Positions 1 to 9,776 are shown, numbered from the stretch's first letter. The stretch is 64,000 nucleotides of DNA from Streptomyces sp. NBC_00440 (GCF_036014215.1 NZ_CP107921.1:3273001-3337000), one strand, 5' to 3'. Notes: a model not told the origin generated them from the letters alone. Program-made: numbers and translations.

Positions 1-129
1 TCCGGTGAGCGCCCCGGCGATGAGCGGGCCGCCCCGGTCCGCGTAGACGCCGGCCGACGCGCGGTTCGACGCTGTCACCACGAGTGCGGTGTACGCCCGT
101 GCCGTGGGCGGGGTGGTCGGGGTACTCAT
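1..129 (-). CDS. moaB: MoaB/MogA-type molybdopterin adenylyltransferase, N-terminal part only
   Basis: The gene starts at ATG 129 and runs out of the window, so only the first 43 residues are visible. They contain the sequence ALVVTASNRASAGVYADRGG, which matches the N-terminal strand and loop of MogA/MoaB proteins that bind molybdopterin for adenylylation. The start codon overlaps the stop of moaC by four bases (ATGA), which indicates translational coupling. The neighbours moaC and moeA support the role. MogA and MoaB cannot be told apart from this fragment. Confidence 0.75.
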   Translation of the reverse strand, partial: MSTPTTPPTARAYTALVVTASNRASAGVYADRGGPLIAGALTG

Positions 130-626
130 GCTCCGGTCCCCTCCGGGTCCGGGCGGCGGTACGTGCCGGACTTGCCGCCCGTCTTCTCCTCGACCCGGAC
201 GTCGGTGATGACCGCGCCCTTGTCGACCGCCTTCACCATGTCGATCACGGTGAGCGCGGCGACCGTGACGGCCGTCAGCGCCTCCATCTCGACGCCGGTC
301 CTGTCGGTGGTCTTCACCGTGGCGAGGATCTCGACCGCGTCGTCGGCGACGGTCAGGCCGAGCTTCACCCCGGAGACCGCGAGCGGGTGGCACAGCGGGA
401 TCAGATCGGGGGTGCGCTTGGCTCCCATGATGCCCGCGATCCGGGCGGTGGCCAGGGCGTCTCCCTTGGGGACTCCCTCGCCCCTGAGCAGTTCCACGAC
501 GCGCGGCGAGACGAGAACCCGACCGCTCGCGCGTGCGGTGCGTGCGGTGACGTCCTTCTCCGAGACGTCGACCATGCGGGCCGCACCCACCTCATCGATG
601 TGCGTGAGCCCTTGCTGCTTACTCAT
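126..626 (-). CDS. moaC: Cyclic pyranopterin monophosphate synthase MoaC
   Basis: A 166-residue protein, the usual MoaC length, that completes formation of cyclic pyranopterin monophosphate from the 8-cyclo-GTP intermediate made by MoaA. The family motif is clear: KRTPDLIPLCHPL followed by the DMVKAVDKGA region with its conserved acid and lysine. The internal ATG at 626 (MSKQQGLTHID) was chosen over an in-frame start 13 codons upstream because homologues begin here. Its stop overlaps the moaB start, and moeA ends 60 bases upstream, so galU, moeA, moaC and moaB probably form one transcript. Confidence 0.93.
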   Translation of the reverse strand: MSKQQGLTHIDEVGAARMVDVSEKDVTARTARASGRVLVSPRVVELLRGEGVPKGDALATARIAGIMGAKRTPDLIPLCHPLAVSGVKLGLTVADDAVEILATVKTTDRTGVEMEALTAVTVAALTVIDMVKAVDKGAVITDVRVEEKTGGKSGTYRRPDPEGTGA

Positions 627-686
627 TGCTGTGGTGCTCCCGGTCTGGCCTGTGTGGTCAGACACGGTACCGCCACGGCGCCGCCC

Positions 687-1991
687 TCACCCCAGGAGGA
701 CCACTTCGAGCTCCGTGCCGGACTCGGCCACGACGGTCTCCTCGGGGATGACGAGCAGGCAGTCGGCGTGAGCGAGAGCCGCGATCAGATGCGAGCCGGA
801 ACCCCCGACGGTGGCGACGGTTCCCTTCTCCGCGTCGTACCGGCCGCGCAGGAACTGGCGCCGTCCGGCGGGCGAGCTGATCGCCTTGCCGGTCTCCAGG
901 GTGGCGCGCACCGTCGGACGACTGACGTTCTTCATGCCCATCAGGGCGCGGATCGCGGGGCGCACGAACAACTCGAACGAGACATAGCTGGAGACCGGGT
1001 TGCCGGGGAGGGCGAGCAGCGGGGTGTGGTCGGGGCCGATCGAGCCGAAGCCCTGGGGCTTGCCCGGCTGCATCGCCAGCTTGCGGAAGTCGATACCGCT
1101 GCCGTGCTCGTCCTCGTCGCCGACGGACGACAGCGCCTCCTTCACCACGTCGTACGCGCCGACGCTGACGCCACCGGTGGTGACCAGGAGGTCGGCCCTG
1201 ACCAGCTGGTCCTCGATGGTGGCGCGCAGCGCGTCGGCGTCGTCGGTGACCGCTCCGACGCGGTACGAGATGGCGCCCGCGTCCCGGGCCGCCGCGGCCA
1301 GGGCGAAGCTGTTGGAGTCGTAGATCTGCCCCTCGGCGAGCACCTCGCCCGGCTGGGTCAGCTCGCTGCCGGTCGACATCACGACGACGCGCGGACGCGG
1401 GCGTACCCGCACGGAGCCCCGGCCGATCGCGGCGAGCAGCCCGATCTGCGGCGGGCCGAGCACCGTGCCCGCTTCGAGCGCGAGGTCGCCGGAGCGGACG
1501 TCGCTGCCGCACTCGCGGACGTGCTCGCCCGGCCCGGCCTGGCGGTACACCCGGACTTCGCCGCTCGCGCCCTCGGGTGCGCCGCTCGCGGCCCGCATGG
1601 TGGTGGCCGCTCCCCCGCCGGTGCCGCCGTCGGTCCACTCGACCGGAACGACGGCCTGTGCGCCGGGCGGCAGCGGCGCGCCCGTCATGATGCGGGCGGC
1701 CTCGCCCGGCCCCACCGTGGGCAGTTCGGCCATCCCGGCCGCCACGTCCCCGATGACCGTGAGGACAGCGGGGAACTCCTCGCTCGCACCCTCGACATCG
1801 ACCGTACGGACCGCGTACCCGTCCATCGAGCTGTTGTCGAAGGGCGGCAGCGAGATCTCGACCGTGACGTCCTCGAAGAGGACGCAGCCCTGCGCGTCCG
1901 GCAGTTGCAGCTCGATCGGTTCGAGGGGGCGGACGGCCGCGAGGATGTCGTCCAGATGCTCGTCCACCGACCAGATCGGGGTGTTGCTCAC
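687..1991 (-). CDS. moeA: Molybdopterin molybdenumtransferase MoeA (gephyrin-like)
   Basis: A 434-residue cytosolic enzyme that inserts molybdate into adenylylated molybdopterin. Family signatures include FDNSSMDGYAVR near residue 55, the GEAARIMTGAPLPPGAQAVV loop, the STGSEL and IYDSNS segments, TTGGVSVG, and LPGNPVS. The length is typical. It begins with GTG only three bases after the galU stop, and its ribosome-binding site (GAGGAG) lies inside the last codons of galU, so the two are translationally linked. Confidence 0.93.
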   Translation of the reverse strand: MSNTPIWSVDEHLDDILAAVRPLEPIELQLPDAQGCVLFEDVTVEISLPPFDNSSMDGYAVRTVDVEGASEEFPAVLTVIGDVAAGMAELPTVGPGEAARIMTGAPLPPGAQAVVPVEWTDGGTGGGAATTMRAASGAPEGASGEVRVYRQAGPGEHVRECGSDVRSGDLALEAGTVLGPPQIGLLAAIGRGSVRVRPRPRVVVMSTGSELTQPGEVLAEGQIYDSNSFALAAAARDAGAISYRVGAVTDDADALRATIEDQLVRADLLVTTGGVSVGAYDVVKEALSSVGDEDEHGSGIDFRKLAMQPGKPQGFGSIGPDHTPLLALPGNPVSSYVSFELFVRPAIRALMGMKNVSRPTVRATLETGKAISSPAGRRQFLRGRYDAEKGTVATVGGSGSHLIAALAHADCLLVIPEETVVAESGTELEVVLLG

Positions 1992-1994
1992 GTG

Positions 1995-2897
1995 CTACAT
2001 CTCCTCGGTGACATAACGGCGAAGCCAGGCCTTGAAGTCCGGGCCCAGGTCCTCACGTTCGCACGCGAGTCTGACAATGGCACGCAGATAGTCGCCCCGG
2101 TCGCCGGTGTCATAGCGGCGCCCCTTGAAGACGACACCGTGGACCGGGCCGCCCGCCTTCTCGTCGTGGGCGAGCTGCTGGAGGGCGTCGGTGAGCTGGA
2201 TCTCGTTGCCGCGGCCGGGCTCGGTCTTGCGCAGTATGTCGAAGACCGCGGGGTCCAGGACGTAACGGCCGATGATCGCGAGGTTGCTGGGGGCGTCGGC
2301 CACCGCGGGCTTCTCCACCAGGTCGGTGACCTTGACCACGTCCGACTCTCCGGTCGGCTCGACGGCCGCGCAGCCGTACAGGTGGATCTGGGCCGGCTCG
2401 ACCTCCATGAGGGCGACCACACTGCCGCCCTCGCGCTCCTGGATCTCCACCATGCGTGCCAGCAGCGGGTCGCGCGGGTCGATCAGGTCGTCGCCGAGGA
2501 GGACCGCGAAGGGCTGGTCACCGACGTGCGGGGCCGCGCACAGGACGGCGTGGCCCAGTCCCCTGGGGTCGCCCTGGCGTACGTAGTGCATGGTCGCGAG
2601 GTCGCTGGACTCCTGGACCCTGGCCAGCTTCTCGGCGTCGCCCTTGCGGGTGAGCGCCGACTCCAGCTCGTAGTTGCGGTCGAAGTGGTCCTCCAGCGGA
2701 CGCTTGTTCCGACCGGTGATCATGAGTACGTCGGAGAGACCGGCCGAGACGGCCTCCTCGACGACGTACTGGATGGCTGGTTTGTCCACCACGGGCAGCA
2801 TCTCTTTGGGAGTGGCCTTGGTGGCCGGCAGGAACCGGGTGCCGAGGCCCGCTGCCGGAATGACAGCCTTGCTGATCCTGGGTGGCAACTGAGTCAT
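1995..2897 (-). CDS. galU: UTP--glucose-1-phosphate uridylyltransferase GalU
   Basis: This 300-residue nucleotidyltransferase makes UDP-glucose from UTP and glucose-1-phosphate for cell-surface polysaccharides. The N-terminus has the sugar nucleotidyltransferase motif PAAGLGTRFLPATKATPKEM and then VDKPAIQYVVEEA, with GRNKRPLEDHFDRNYELE further on. ATG 2897 (MTQLPPR) was chosen; ATG 2909 four codons upstream is also possible. The longer open frame up to 3245 overlaps the divergent cyclo-ligase gene and is not likely translated. The gene heads the operon with the molybdenum cofactor genes. Confidence 0.93.
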   Translation of the reverse strand: MTQLPPRISKAVIPAAGLGTRFLPATKATPKEMLPVVDKPAIQYVVEEAVSAGLSDVLMITGRNKRPLEDHFDRNYELESALTRKGDAEKLARVQESSDLATMHYVRQGDPRGLGHAVLCAAPHVGDQPFAVLLGDDLIDPRDPLLARMVEIQEREGGSVVALMEVEPAQIHLYGCAAVEPTGESDVVKVTDLVEKPAVADAPSNLAIIGRYVLDPAVFDILRKTEPGRGNEIQLTDALQQLAHDEKAGGPVHGVVFKGRRYDTGDRGDYLRAIVRLACEREDLGPDFKAWLRRYVTEEM

Positions 2898-2991
2898 ACG
2901 TAGCACCATATCCGCTGACTTCGAGGCGGAAGATGATGCTCCGGTTAATAGATCCTCATACCCGAGGTTACGAGAGGATTGCGAACTTCCC

Positions 2992-3585
2992 ATGGTGCCC
3001 GCAAACTTCGACAAAGCGTCCCTGCGGCAGCAACTCCTGGCCGCGCGAGCCCTCCTGTCCACTGAGGACGTGCAATCGGCCGCCGCGGTTCTCGCCGGGC
3101 ACGCCGTCGCGCTCCCGGAGCTGGCGCGGGCGCGCACGGTCGCGGCGTATGTCTCGGTCGGCCGCGAGCCGGGCACCCGCCCGCTCCTGGACGCGCTGCG
3201 CGCCCGCGGGGTCCGGGTGCTGCTTCCGGTGCTGCTGCCCGACAACGACCTCGACTGGGGCGCGTACGAGGGCGCGGACTCGCTGGTGCCCGCCGGGCGC
3301 GGGCTCCGTGAGCCGGACGGCGCACGGCTCGGCGTGGACGCGGTGCTCGACGCGGACGCCGTTCTGCTGCCAGGGCTGGCCGTCGACGGACGGGGGATGC
3401 GGCTGGGGCGCGGCGGCGGCAGCTACGACCGGGTCCTCGCCCGGCTCGCACGGGCGGACGCGCACCCCGCCCTGGTGGTGCTGCTGTACGGCGACGAGGT
3501 GGTCGCACGGGTCCCTGAGGAACCGCACGACCACCCCGTACAGGCAGTGGTGACCCCGGAAGGAGTCCGCCGCTTCGGCGCATGA
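2992..3585 (+). CDS. 5-formyltetrahydrofolate cyclo-ligase
   Basis: A 197-residue protein of the 5-FCL/MTHFS family, which converts 5-formyl-THF to 5,10-methenyl-THF with ATP. The C-terminal signature GMRLGRGGGSYDRVLA, with the substrate- and phosphate-binding glycine loop, is complete, and LPGLAVD precedes it. The ATG at 2992 is close to the divergent galU start, leaving about 94 bases for two promoters. It converges on the penicillin-acylase-like gene. Confidence 0.92.
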   Translation: MVPANFDKASLRQQLLAARALLSTEDVQSAAAVLAGHAVALPELARARTVAAYVSVGREPGTRPLLDALRARGVRVLLPVLLPDNDLDWGAYEGADSLVPAGRGLREPDGARLGVDAVLDADAVLLPGLAVDGRGMRLGRGGGSYDRVLARLARADAHPALVVLLYGDEVVARVPEEPHDHPVQAVVTPEGVRRFGA

Positions 3586-3663
3586 ACCGGAGGCTCCGGC
3601 AAGCGCCGGCGCGCAGCTGTCCCTGCGCGACCGGCGCCTCACGTCACAGCCGGCGCGCCCGCG

Positions 3664-6420
3664 TCACGGCTTGAGCACCAGGGTGTCGACCGTGCTCCTG
3701 TCCACGGCGGCCTTGCTGAACGACCAGCCGAGCAGATCGCCGTTGGCCCACTTGCCTTCCTGGTCGGTGTAGTGCGCGCTGTACGCGTGCCCCGACTCCC
3801 CGGTCAGGTTGATCCACTGCGACCTGTCGAGGTCCTTGAGGTTCACGACCATCCGCATCGAGGGGACCCAGACGACGCCGTACCCGCCGGCCGCGTTCCA
3901 GCCGGTGGCGTCGACCGCTGCCTCGCCGCCGCCCAGGTTGAACGGGCCGCGGTTGAGCAGCCACTTGAGGATGCCGGGGCCGTCGGTGCCGAGCGTCTGG
4001 TTGGTGAGCATCAGCTGGTGCAGCCGGCCCCAGTTCCAGGTGTCGACGTCCTTGCCGAGCTTGGCGGTCAGCTCCCAGCGGGCGTCCTTCATGGCCCGCC
4101 CGAGCAGCTCGTCACGGTTGTGGGTGGGCTTGTCCAGACGGGTCTTCGGCGTCTTCCACCAGTCGCTGTCCGGCTTGTCGAGCAGCTTGCGCACGACCTC
4201 GAACCAGCGGTCGCCGCCGTCCGGCTGCGCCGAGTCGGCCGAGCGCTCGCCGCACTCCCGTACCAGCTTGTCCTGTTTGTCGGCAGGACCCGAAGCGCTG
4301 TCGGCGGGCGGCACATTGAGGCACTGACCCTCGACCCGCAGCTCCTTGGGCAGCTTGTTGCCGAAGGCGAGCTTGAGGATGTTGCGCCAGACCGCGTTGA
4401 AGTACGCGGCCGCCGCCGAGTCCGACTCCTGGGTGTAGTCCCAGCCTTCGAGGAGCTTCTGCGCCTGGCGGACGTACGGGTCCTTGATGTTCAGCTTCAG
4501 CAGCATCGGGGTCAGCAGCTTGGCGATCTCGCTGCTGTTGTCCAGCTGCATCTTCTGCATGTCCTCGGTCGAGATCTTCCCGCCGTCCCTGGTCTTCGAC
4601 TCGATGAGGTCGGTGATCCGCCGGCTGCGGGTGCCGTAGCCCCAGTCCTCGGTGATCAGGTACGGATACTTCTTCGGGTCGATCACGGCCTGGTTGGCGG
4701 TGACGATGTAGCCGCGCTTCGGGTTGTACTCGTAGGGCAGCTGATCGAAGGGGATCGTGCCCTTCCAGGCGTACTTGGGGTCCCAGCCCGGAGCGGGCAT
4801 CGTGCCGTCGTCGCCCTTGGAGCGGATCGGGATGGAGCCGGGCGCCTGGTAGCCGATGTTGCCCTTGGTGTCGGCGTAGATCAGGTTCTGCGAGGGGACG
4901 TCGAAGTTCTTGGCGGCGGCCCGGAACCCGGACCAGTCCTTGGCCTTGTCCAGGTCGAAGACCGCGTCCATGGAATTGCCCGGCTGGAGCGCGGTCCACT
5001 TGAGGGCCACCGCGTAGCCGTCGCCGCGGTCCGGTGCCGCCGAGGTCACGGGCGCCTTCTGGCCGACCTTCGCCAGTTCGGTGTCCCGGTCGGAGACCAG
5101 CGGGCCGTTGTTCGTCTCCCGTACGACGATCTGCCGCGACTTCCCGCCGGCGACCTTGATCGTCTCCTGGCGGGTCGTGAAGGGCTTCTCCTCGCCGTCG
5201 TACAGATAGCCGTTGTCGGTGACCTTCTCCAGGTAGAGGTCGGTGACATCGGCGCCGAGGTTGGTGAAGCCCCAGGAGATGTCCTGGTTGTGCCCGATGA
5301 CCACGCCCGGCATGCCGGAGAAGGTGTAGCCCGCGACGTCGTAGTGGCAGCTGCTGGAGATGGTCCGGCAGTGCAGGCCCATCTGGTACCAGAGGGACGG
5401 CAGTTGCGGCGCCAGGTGCGGGTCGTTGGCCAGCAGCGGTTTGCCGGTGGTCGTCAGGTCCCCGGAGACCACCCAGGAGTTGGAGCCGATGCCGCTGCCG
5501 CTCGGGCCGAGCAGCGTCGGGATCTTGTCCAGGGTGTCCGAGAGCGAGGAGAGCTGCGACTGCATGCCCTGGACCGCGCCGGTCGCGGTGTCCGAACCAC
5601 CCACGGTGCCGCCCGGGTTCGCGTCCTGGTCGAACTTCCCGGTGACCGGGTCGATGCCGCCCTGCTGCACGATCGGCTTGTTCCGGCTGTACGGGTAGGA
5701 CGGGTACAGGTCACTGATCTGCTGGGCGCTCAGCCGCGAGGTCATCAGCGAACGGTCGATCTCGTCCTGCATGTTGCCGCGCAGGTCCCAGGCCATCGCC
5801 TTGAGCCAGGCCACCGAGTCGACGGGCGTCCACGCTTCGGGCTTGTAGTCGTTGGTGAGGTTCAGGGCCGCGTACTCGACGGAGATCTGCTTGCCGTCCT
5901 TGCCCTTCAGATACGCGTTGACCCCGGCCGAGTACGCCTGGAGGTTCTTCTTCGTCTCCGGCGACAGCTTGGTGTCGTACTCCTTCTGCGCGACCCGGTG
6001 CCAGCCGAGCGTGCGCAGGAAGGAGTCGGTCTTGACCTGGCTCGATCCGAACATCTCGGAGAGCCGGCCGGATGTCATGTGGCGCCGGACGTCCATCTCG
6101 TAGAAACGGTCCTGGGCCTGGACGTAGCCCTGCGCGCGGAAGAGGTCGGCGTCGGTGTCCGCGTAGATCTGCGGTACGCCGTAGCTGTCCCGCTTGACGT
6201 CGACGTTGCCCGAGAGGCCGGGGACCTTGATCTCACCGGTCGTCTGCGGAAGGGACGCCCGCACGGTGCTCACGCCCCAGTACGACCCGTACCCGATGCC
6301 CGCAACGAGCGCCAGCACCACGACGATCACGATCAGCCTGGCGCGACGCCCTTTCTTCTTACGGGATTTCGTGCCGGATTTCGTGCCGGAAGGGACGGCT
6401 GTGGTGGTGGCGGCGGGCAT
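3664..6420 (-). CDS. Penicillin-acylase-family Ntn hydrolase, membrane-anchored
   Basis: A 918-residue S45-family hydrolase. A Lys/Arg-rich N-terminus (residues 17-28) is followed by a single hydrophobic segment (about 29-48), suggesting a signal anchor with the enzyme outside the cell. The alpha-chain motifs YGVPQIYADTDADLF and QGYVQAQDRFYEMD are present. The predicted autocleavage site is GIG-SNSWVVSG with Ser313 as the N-terminal nucleophile, followed by LLANDPHL. The substrate is unknown; relatives cleave acyl-homoserine lactones, penicillins or lipopeptides. ATG 6420 was chosen because the frame upstream overlaps the next promoter region. Confidence 0.88.
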   Translation of the reverse strand: MPAATTTAVPSGTKSGTKSRKKKGRRARLIVIVVVLALVAGIGYGSYWGVSTVRASLPQTTGEIKVPGLSGNVDVKRDSYGVPQIYADTDADLFRAQGYVQAQDRFYEMDVRRHMTSGRLSEMFGSSQVKTDSFLRTLGWHRVAQKEYDTKLSPETKKNLQAYSAGVNAYLKGKDGKQISVEYAALNLTNDYKPEAWTPVDSVAWLKAMAWDLRGNMQDEIDRSLMTSRLSAQQISDLYPSYPYSRNKPIVQQGGIDPVTGKFDQDANPGGTVGGSDTATGAVQGMQSQLSSLSDTLDKIPTLLGPSGSGIGSNSWVVSGDLTTTGKPLLANDPHLAPQLPSLWYQMGLHCRTISSSCHYDVAGYTFSGMPGVVIGHNQDISWGFTNLGADVTDLYLEKVTDNGYLYDGEEKPFTTRQETIKVAGGKSRQIVVRETNNGPLVSDRDTELAKVGQKAPVTSAAPDRGDGYAVALKWTALQPGNSMDAVFDLDKAKDWSGFRAAAKNFDVPSQNLIYADTKGNIGYQAPGSIPIRSKGDDGTMPAPGWDPKYAWKGTIPFDQLPYEYNPKRGYIVTANQAVIDPKKYPYLITEDWGYGTRSRRITDLIESKTRDGGKISTEDMQKMQLDNSSEIAKLLTPMLLKLNIKDPYVRQAQKLLEGWDYTQESDSAAAAYFNAVWRNILKLAFGNKLPKELRVEGQCLNVPPADSASGPADKQDKLVRECGERSADSAQPDGGDRWFEVVRKLLDKPDSDWWKTPKTRLDKPTHNRDELLGRAMKDARWELTAKLGKDVDTWNWGRLHQLMLTNQTLGTDGPGILKWLLNRGPFNLGGGEAAVDATGWNAAGGYGVVWVPSMRMVVNLKDLDRSQWINLTGESGHAYSAHYTDQEGKWANGDLLGWSFSKAAVDRSTVDTLVLKP

Positions 6421-6609
6421 CGCTGTCCTTCGAGGGGCAGGGTGGTCTGTAGGTCCGACGGAGCGCTGGAGCAACCATAGGCGCAGCGCCTGTGCGTTAC
6501 GGACGCGGTATCCCCAGCGGCATCGCACAAGTAAGCGAAGCGTCAAGGAAGCGTCAAGGATTAGGTAGGGTAACGAAGTACTTGCAGCGTACGAGGGAAG
6601 GAACGGCCA

Positions 6610-8121
6610 CTGACTGTCCACCATCTCAACGAGCTCCTGCTGATCTGCTCACTCGTCCTGCTGATCGCCGTGGCCGCCGTGCGCATCTCGTCGCGCAGCG
6701 GCCTCCCCAGCCTGCTGCTGTATCTCGGCATCGGGATGGCGATAGGCCAGGACGGCATCTTCAACGTCAAGTTCGACAACGTCGAGATGACCCAGGTGAT
6801 CGGCTACGCCGCGCTGGTCGTGATCCTGACCGAGGGCGGCCTGGGCACCAAGTGGAAAGAGATCAAACCGGTCCTGCCGATGGCCGTCGTGCTGTCGACG
6901 GCCGGCGTCGCGGTGAGCGTGGGGATCACCGCCGCCGGCGCGCACTACCTGGTCGGTCTCGAATGGCGCCAGGCCCTGATCATCGGCGCCGTGGTGTCGT
7001 CCACCGACGCCGCCGCCGTCTTCTCCGTTCTGCGCAAGGTGCCCCTGCCGGCCCGGATCACGGGTGTACTGGAGGCCGAGTCCGGCTTCAACGACGCCCC
7101 GGTGGTGATCCTGGTCATCGCGTTCTCGACGGCCGGTCCTGTCGACCACTGGTACGTACTGATCGGCAAGATCGCCCTGGAGCTGGCGATCGGCGCCTCG
7201 ATCGGCCTCGCCGTCGGCTGGCTCGGATCGTGGGGGCTGCGCCATGTCGCGCTGCCCGCCTCCGGCCTCTACCCGATCGCCGTGATGGCCATCGCGATCA
7301 CGGCGTACGCGGCCGGCGCCATCGCGCACGGCAGTGGCTTCCTCGCCGTCTACCTCGCCGCGATGCTGCTCGGCAACGCCAAGCTGCCGCACTGGCCGGC
7401 CACCCGCGGGTTCGCCGAGGGTCTCGGCTGGATCGCCCAGATCGGCATGTTCGTCCTGCTCGGACTGCTGGTGAGCCCCCACGAGCTGGGCAGCGACTTC
7501 TGGCCCGCGGTGATCGTGGGCCTGGTCCTGACGATGGTGGCGCGGCCGGTCTCCGTACTGCTGAGCCTGGCACCGTTCCGGGTGCCCTGGCAGGAGCAGA
7601 CCCTGATGTCGTGGGCCGGGCTGCGCGGAGCCGTCCCCATCATCCTGGCGACCATCCCGATGGTGTCCGGCATCGACGGCAGCTCCCGGGTCTTCAACAT
7701 CGTCTTCGTGCTCGTCGTCGTCTACACACTGGTGCAGGGGCCGACGCTCCCCTGGCTGGCCAGGAAGCTCAGCCTCGGCGACGGCGCCGACGCCGCGGCG
7801 GACCTGGGCATCGAATCGGCGCCCCTGGAGCGGCTGCGCGGGCATCTGCTGTCGGTGGCGATCCCGGAGAAGTCCCGGATGCACGGCGTCGAGGTCGGCG
7901 AGCTGCGGCTGCCCAAGGGCGCCGCCGTCACCCTGGTCGTCCGGGACGGCACGAGCTTCGTACCGCAGCCCTCGACGGTGCTGCGGCGCGGGGACGAACT
8001 GCTCGTGGTGGCGACCAATCCGGTGCGCGACGCCGCCGAAGCACGGCTGCGGGCGATCGGCCAGGGAGGCAAGCTGGCGGGATGGCTCGCGAGTAGCGGT
8101 ACCATGAACCGATCGGCTTGA
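6610..8121 (+). CDS. Potassium/proton antiporter (CPA1, NhaP2-like) with TrkA-C domain
   Basis: A membrane antiporter of roughly 500 residues with about 12 hydrophobic segments and a cytosolic TrkA-C-type domain at the C-terminus (from LERLRGHLLSVAIPEKS onward). Conserved transporter motifs include VILTEGGLGT, SSTDAAAVFS and AESGFNDAPVV. The first hydrophobic helix begins before the GTG at 6670. An in-frame CTG at 6610 (reading LTVHHLNELLL) has AAGGA seven to twelve bases upstream and restores the complete first helix, so it is the preferred start. Function is by family: K+ or Na+ efflux against protons. Confidence 0.85.
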   Translation: MTVHHLNELLLICSLVLLIAVAAVRISSRSGLPSLLLYLGIGMAIGQDGIFNVKFDNVEMTQVIGYAALVVILTEGGLGTKWKEIKPVLPMAVVLSTAGVAVSVGITAAGAHYLVGLEWRQALIIGAVVSSTDAAAVFSVLRKVPLPARITGVLEAESGFNDAPVVILVIAFSTAGPVDHWYVLIGKIALELAIGASIGLAVGWLGSWGLRHVALPASGLYPIAVMAIAITAYAAGAIAHGSGFLAVYLAAMLLGNAKLPHWPATRGFAEGLGWIAQIGMFVLLGLLVSPHELGSDFWPAVIVGLVLTMVARPVSVLLSLAPFRVPWQEQTLMSWAGLRGAVPIILATIPMVSGIDGSSRVFNIVFVLVVVYTLVQGPTLPWLARKLSLGDGADAAADLGIESAPLERLRGHLLSVAIPEKSRMHGVEVGELRLPKGAAVTLVVRDGTSFVPQPSTVLRRGDELLVVATNPVRDAAEARLRAIGQGGKLAGWLASSGTMNRSA

Positions 8122-8366
8122 CCCGATTGACTTGATTGACCTGATCGACCAACTCTGCCTGATGCAGAGCTGGCGCGACCGTATGGCGGTCGAGGCACCC
8201 CCCGTCGCGGTGCGTGCGCGGTATCCGCGCAGGAGTTCCGCACGACGAAACGGCCCGGCCTACCGCAGTTCCGCGCAAGAGGACAGCTCTCGGCAGCTCC
8301 CGTACGCATGCCTTCGTATGCCTGTACACCAAGGGGAGTGCTACCAGGCGGCAGAAAGGCTAGGCC

Positions 8367-9746
8367 GTGGTGTCCACGGTCTCCGAGACCCGTCCGGGGT
8401 ACGGGCAGTTGTTGCGCACACCTGGCGCATGGACGTTCCTGCTGCCCGGTTTCGCCGCGCGGCAGCCCTTCGCGATGCTGACCATCGGCATCGTGCTGCT
8501 GGTGCAGCACACGACGGGCTCGTACGGAAACGCAGGCATCGTCGCCGCTGTGACGGGTGTCTCCATGGCGCTGTTCGCGCCGCAGAGCGGCAAGCTCGCC
8601 GACCGGCTCGGGCAGCGCGCCGTGCTGTTCCCCGGTGTCCTCGTGCACGCCGCTTCAGTGATCACCCTGACGGTGCTCGCGATGGCGGGCGCGCCGCTGT
8701 GGGCGCTGTTCATCGCCGCTGTGCCGACCGGTGCGTCGGTACCGCAGGTCGGCCCGATGGTCCGGGCCCGCTGGGCCGCGAAACTGGAGGGCTCGCCCCT
8801 CATGTCGACGGCCGCCGCCTTCGAATCGGTGACGGACGAGTTCACCTTCGTCATCGGCCCGGTGCTGACGACCGCACTGTGCACCGGGATCCACCCGGCG
8901 GCCGGGCTGATCACCGAGGCCGCGCTGACCCTGATCGGCGGCCTCGTCTTCGCGGCGCAGCGCCGGACCCAGCCGTCCGTCCGGGTACGTGACAACAGCC
9001 ACACCTCCGAGCGGCACATCTCCGCGCTGTCGGTGCCGGGCGTACGGGTGCTCGCCGTGGCGTTCCTCGGGATCGGCGCGGTGTTCGGCGGTATGCAGGT
9101 CTCACTGACCGCGTTCGCCGAGGAGATCGGCCGGCCCGGTGTGAACGGCGTGCTGTACGGGGTCTTCGCCGCCGGCAACATGCTCGCGGGCATCGTCTGC
9201 GGGGCCATCGCCTGGAAGATCGCGCCGAAGTCCCGGCTGCTGGTCGCGTACACCGCGCTGGCCGTCACCGCGTCCGGGCTCTGGGCGATGCACACGGTGC
9301 CGCTCGTAGCGGGACTCGGACTGCTGGTCGGACTCTGCATCGCACCCGCGCTGATCAGCGGATACACCCTGGTGGACACCCTGGTGCCGGCTTCGGCGCG
9401 CACCGAGGCCTTCACCTGGCTGACCGGTTCGGTGGCACTGGGACAGGCCGCGGCCGTATCGGTGGCGGGCGAGCTGACCGACTCGTTCAGCTCCAGCGCC
9501 GGATTCCTGGTGCCGATGGGCGGGACCGTACTGGCACTGCTCACCCTGCTGGCGCTGCGGTCGCGGCTGACACCCCGCGACGCGGGACCTGGCACGGAAC
9601 AGGGCACGGAGAAGGACACCGAGCAGGGCACGGAACAGGGCTCGGAAGCGGGCCCGGAATACGACACCGCGCGGGGCGCAGGCCGTGGCATCAAGCGTGG
9701 CGCAGGGCGTGGGATGGGTCACCGAGTGCCGGTCTCAGTGGACTGA
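8367..9746 (+). CDS. Major facilitator superfamily exporter with charged repetitive tail
   Basis: A 459-residue MFS protein with about 12 transmembrane segments and the motif A-like loop SGKLADRLGQRAVLF after helix 2. It starts with GTG at 8367 (a second GTG follows directly) behind AAAGG. The substrate is unknown. The last 55 residues are low-complexity, first rich in Gly-Thr-Glu-Gln repeats and then in Gly-Arg, and encoded by short degenerate DNA repeats (about 9590-9720). This tail is unlikely to be part of the transporter fold. Confidence 0.85.
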   Translation: MVSTVSETRPGYGQLLRTPGAWTFLLPGFAARQPFAMLTIGIVLLVQHTTGSYGNAGIVAAVTGVSMALFAPQSGKLADRLGQRAVLFPGVLVHAASVITLTVLAMAGAPLWALFIAAVPTGASVPQVGPMVRARWAAKLEGSPLMSTAAAFESVTDEFTFVIGPVLTTALCTGIHPAAGLITEAALTLIGGLVFAAQRRTQPSVRVRDNSHTSERHISALSVPGVRVLAVAFLGIGAVFGGMQVSLTAFAEEIGRPGVNGVLYGVFAAGNMLAGIVCGAIAWKIAPKSRLLVAYTALAVTASGLWAMHTVPLVAGLGLLVGLCIAPALISGYTLVDTLVPASARTEAFTWLTGSVALGQAAAVSVAGELTDSFSSSAGFLVPMGGTVLALLTLLALRSRLTPRDAGPGTEQGTEKDTEQGTEQGSEAGPEYDTARGAGRGIKRGAGRGMGHRVPVSVD

Positions 9747-9776
9747 TCCAGCGGAATACGTCACTATAGAACGTCG

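Noticed and set aside
84..2903. Long plus-strand open frame opposite the moa/galU genes
   Set aside because: It is the antisense shadow of moaC, moeA and galU, typical of high-GC DNA; it has no domain pattern.
3772..6480. 902-codon frame opposite the penicillin-acylase-like gene
   Set aside because: Antisense shadow with biased composition (Val/Arg/Gly/Asp) and no family motif.
8122..8366. Possible small gene between antiporter and MFS gene
   Set aside because: Frames there lack a ribosome-binding site and homology; the region is taken as intergenic with the MFS promoter.
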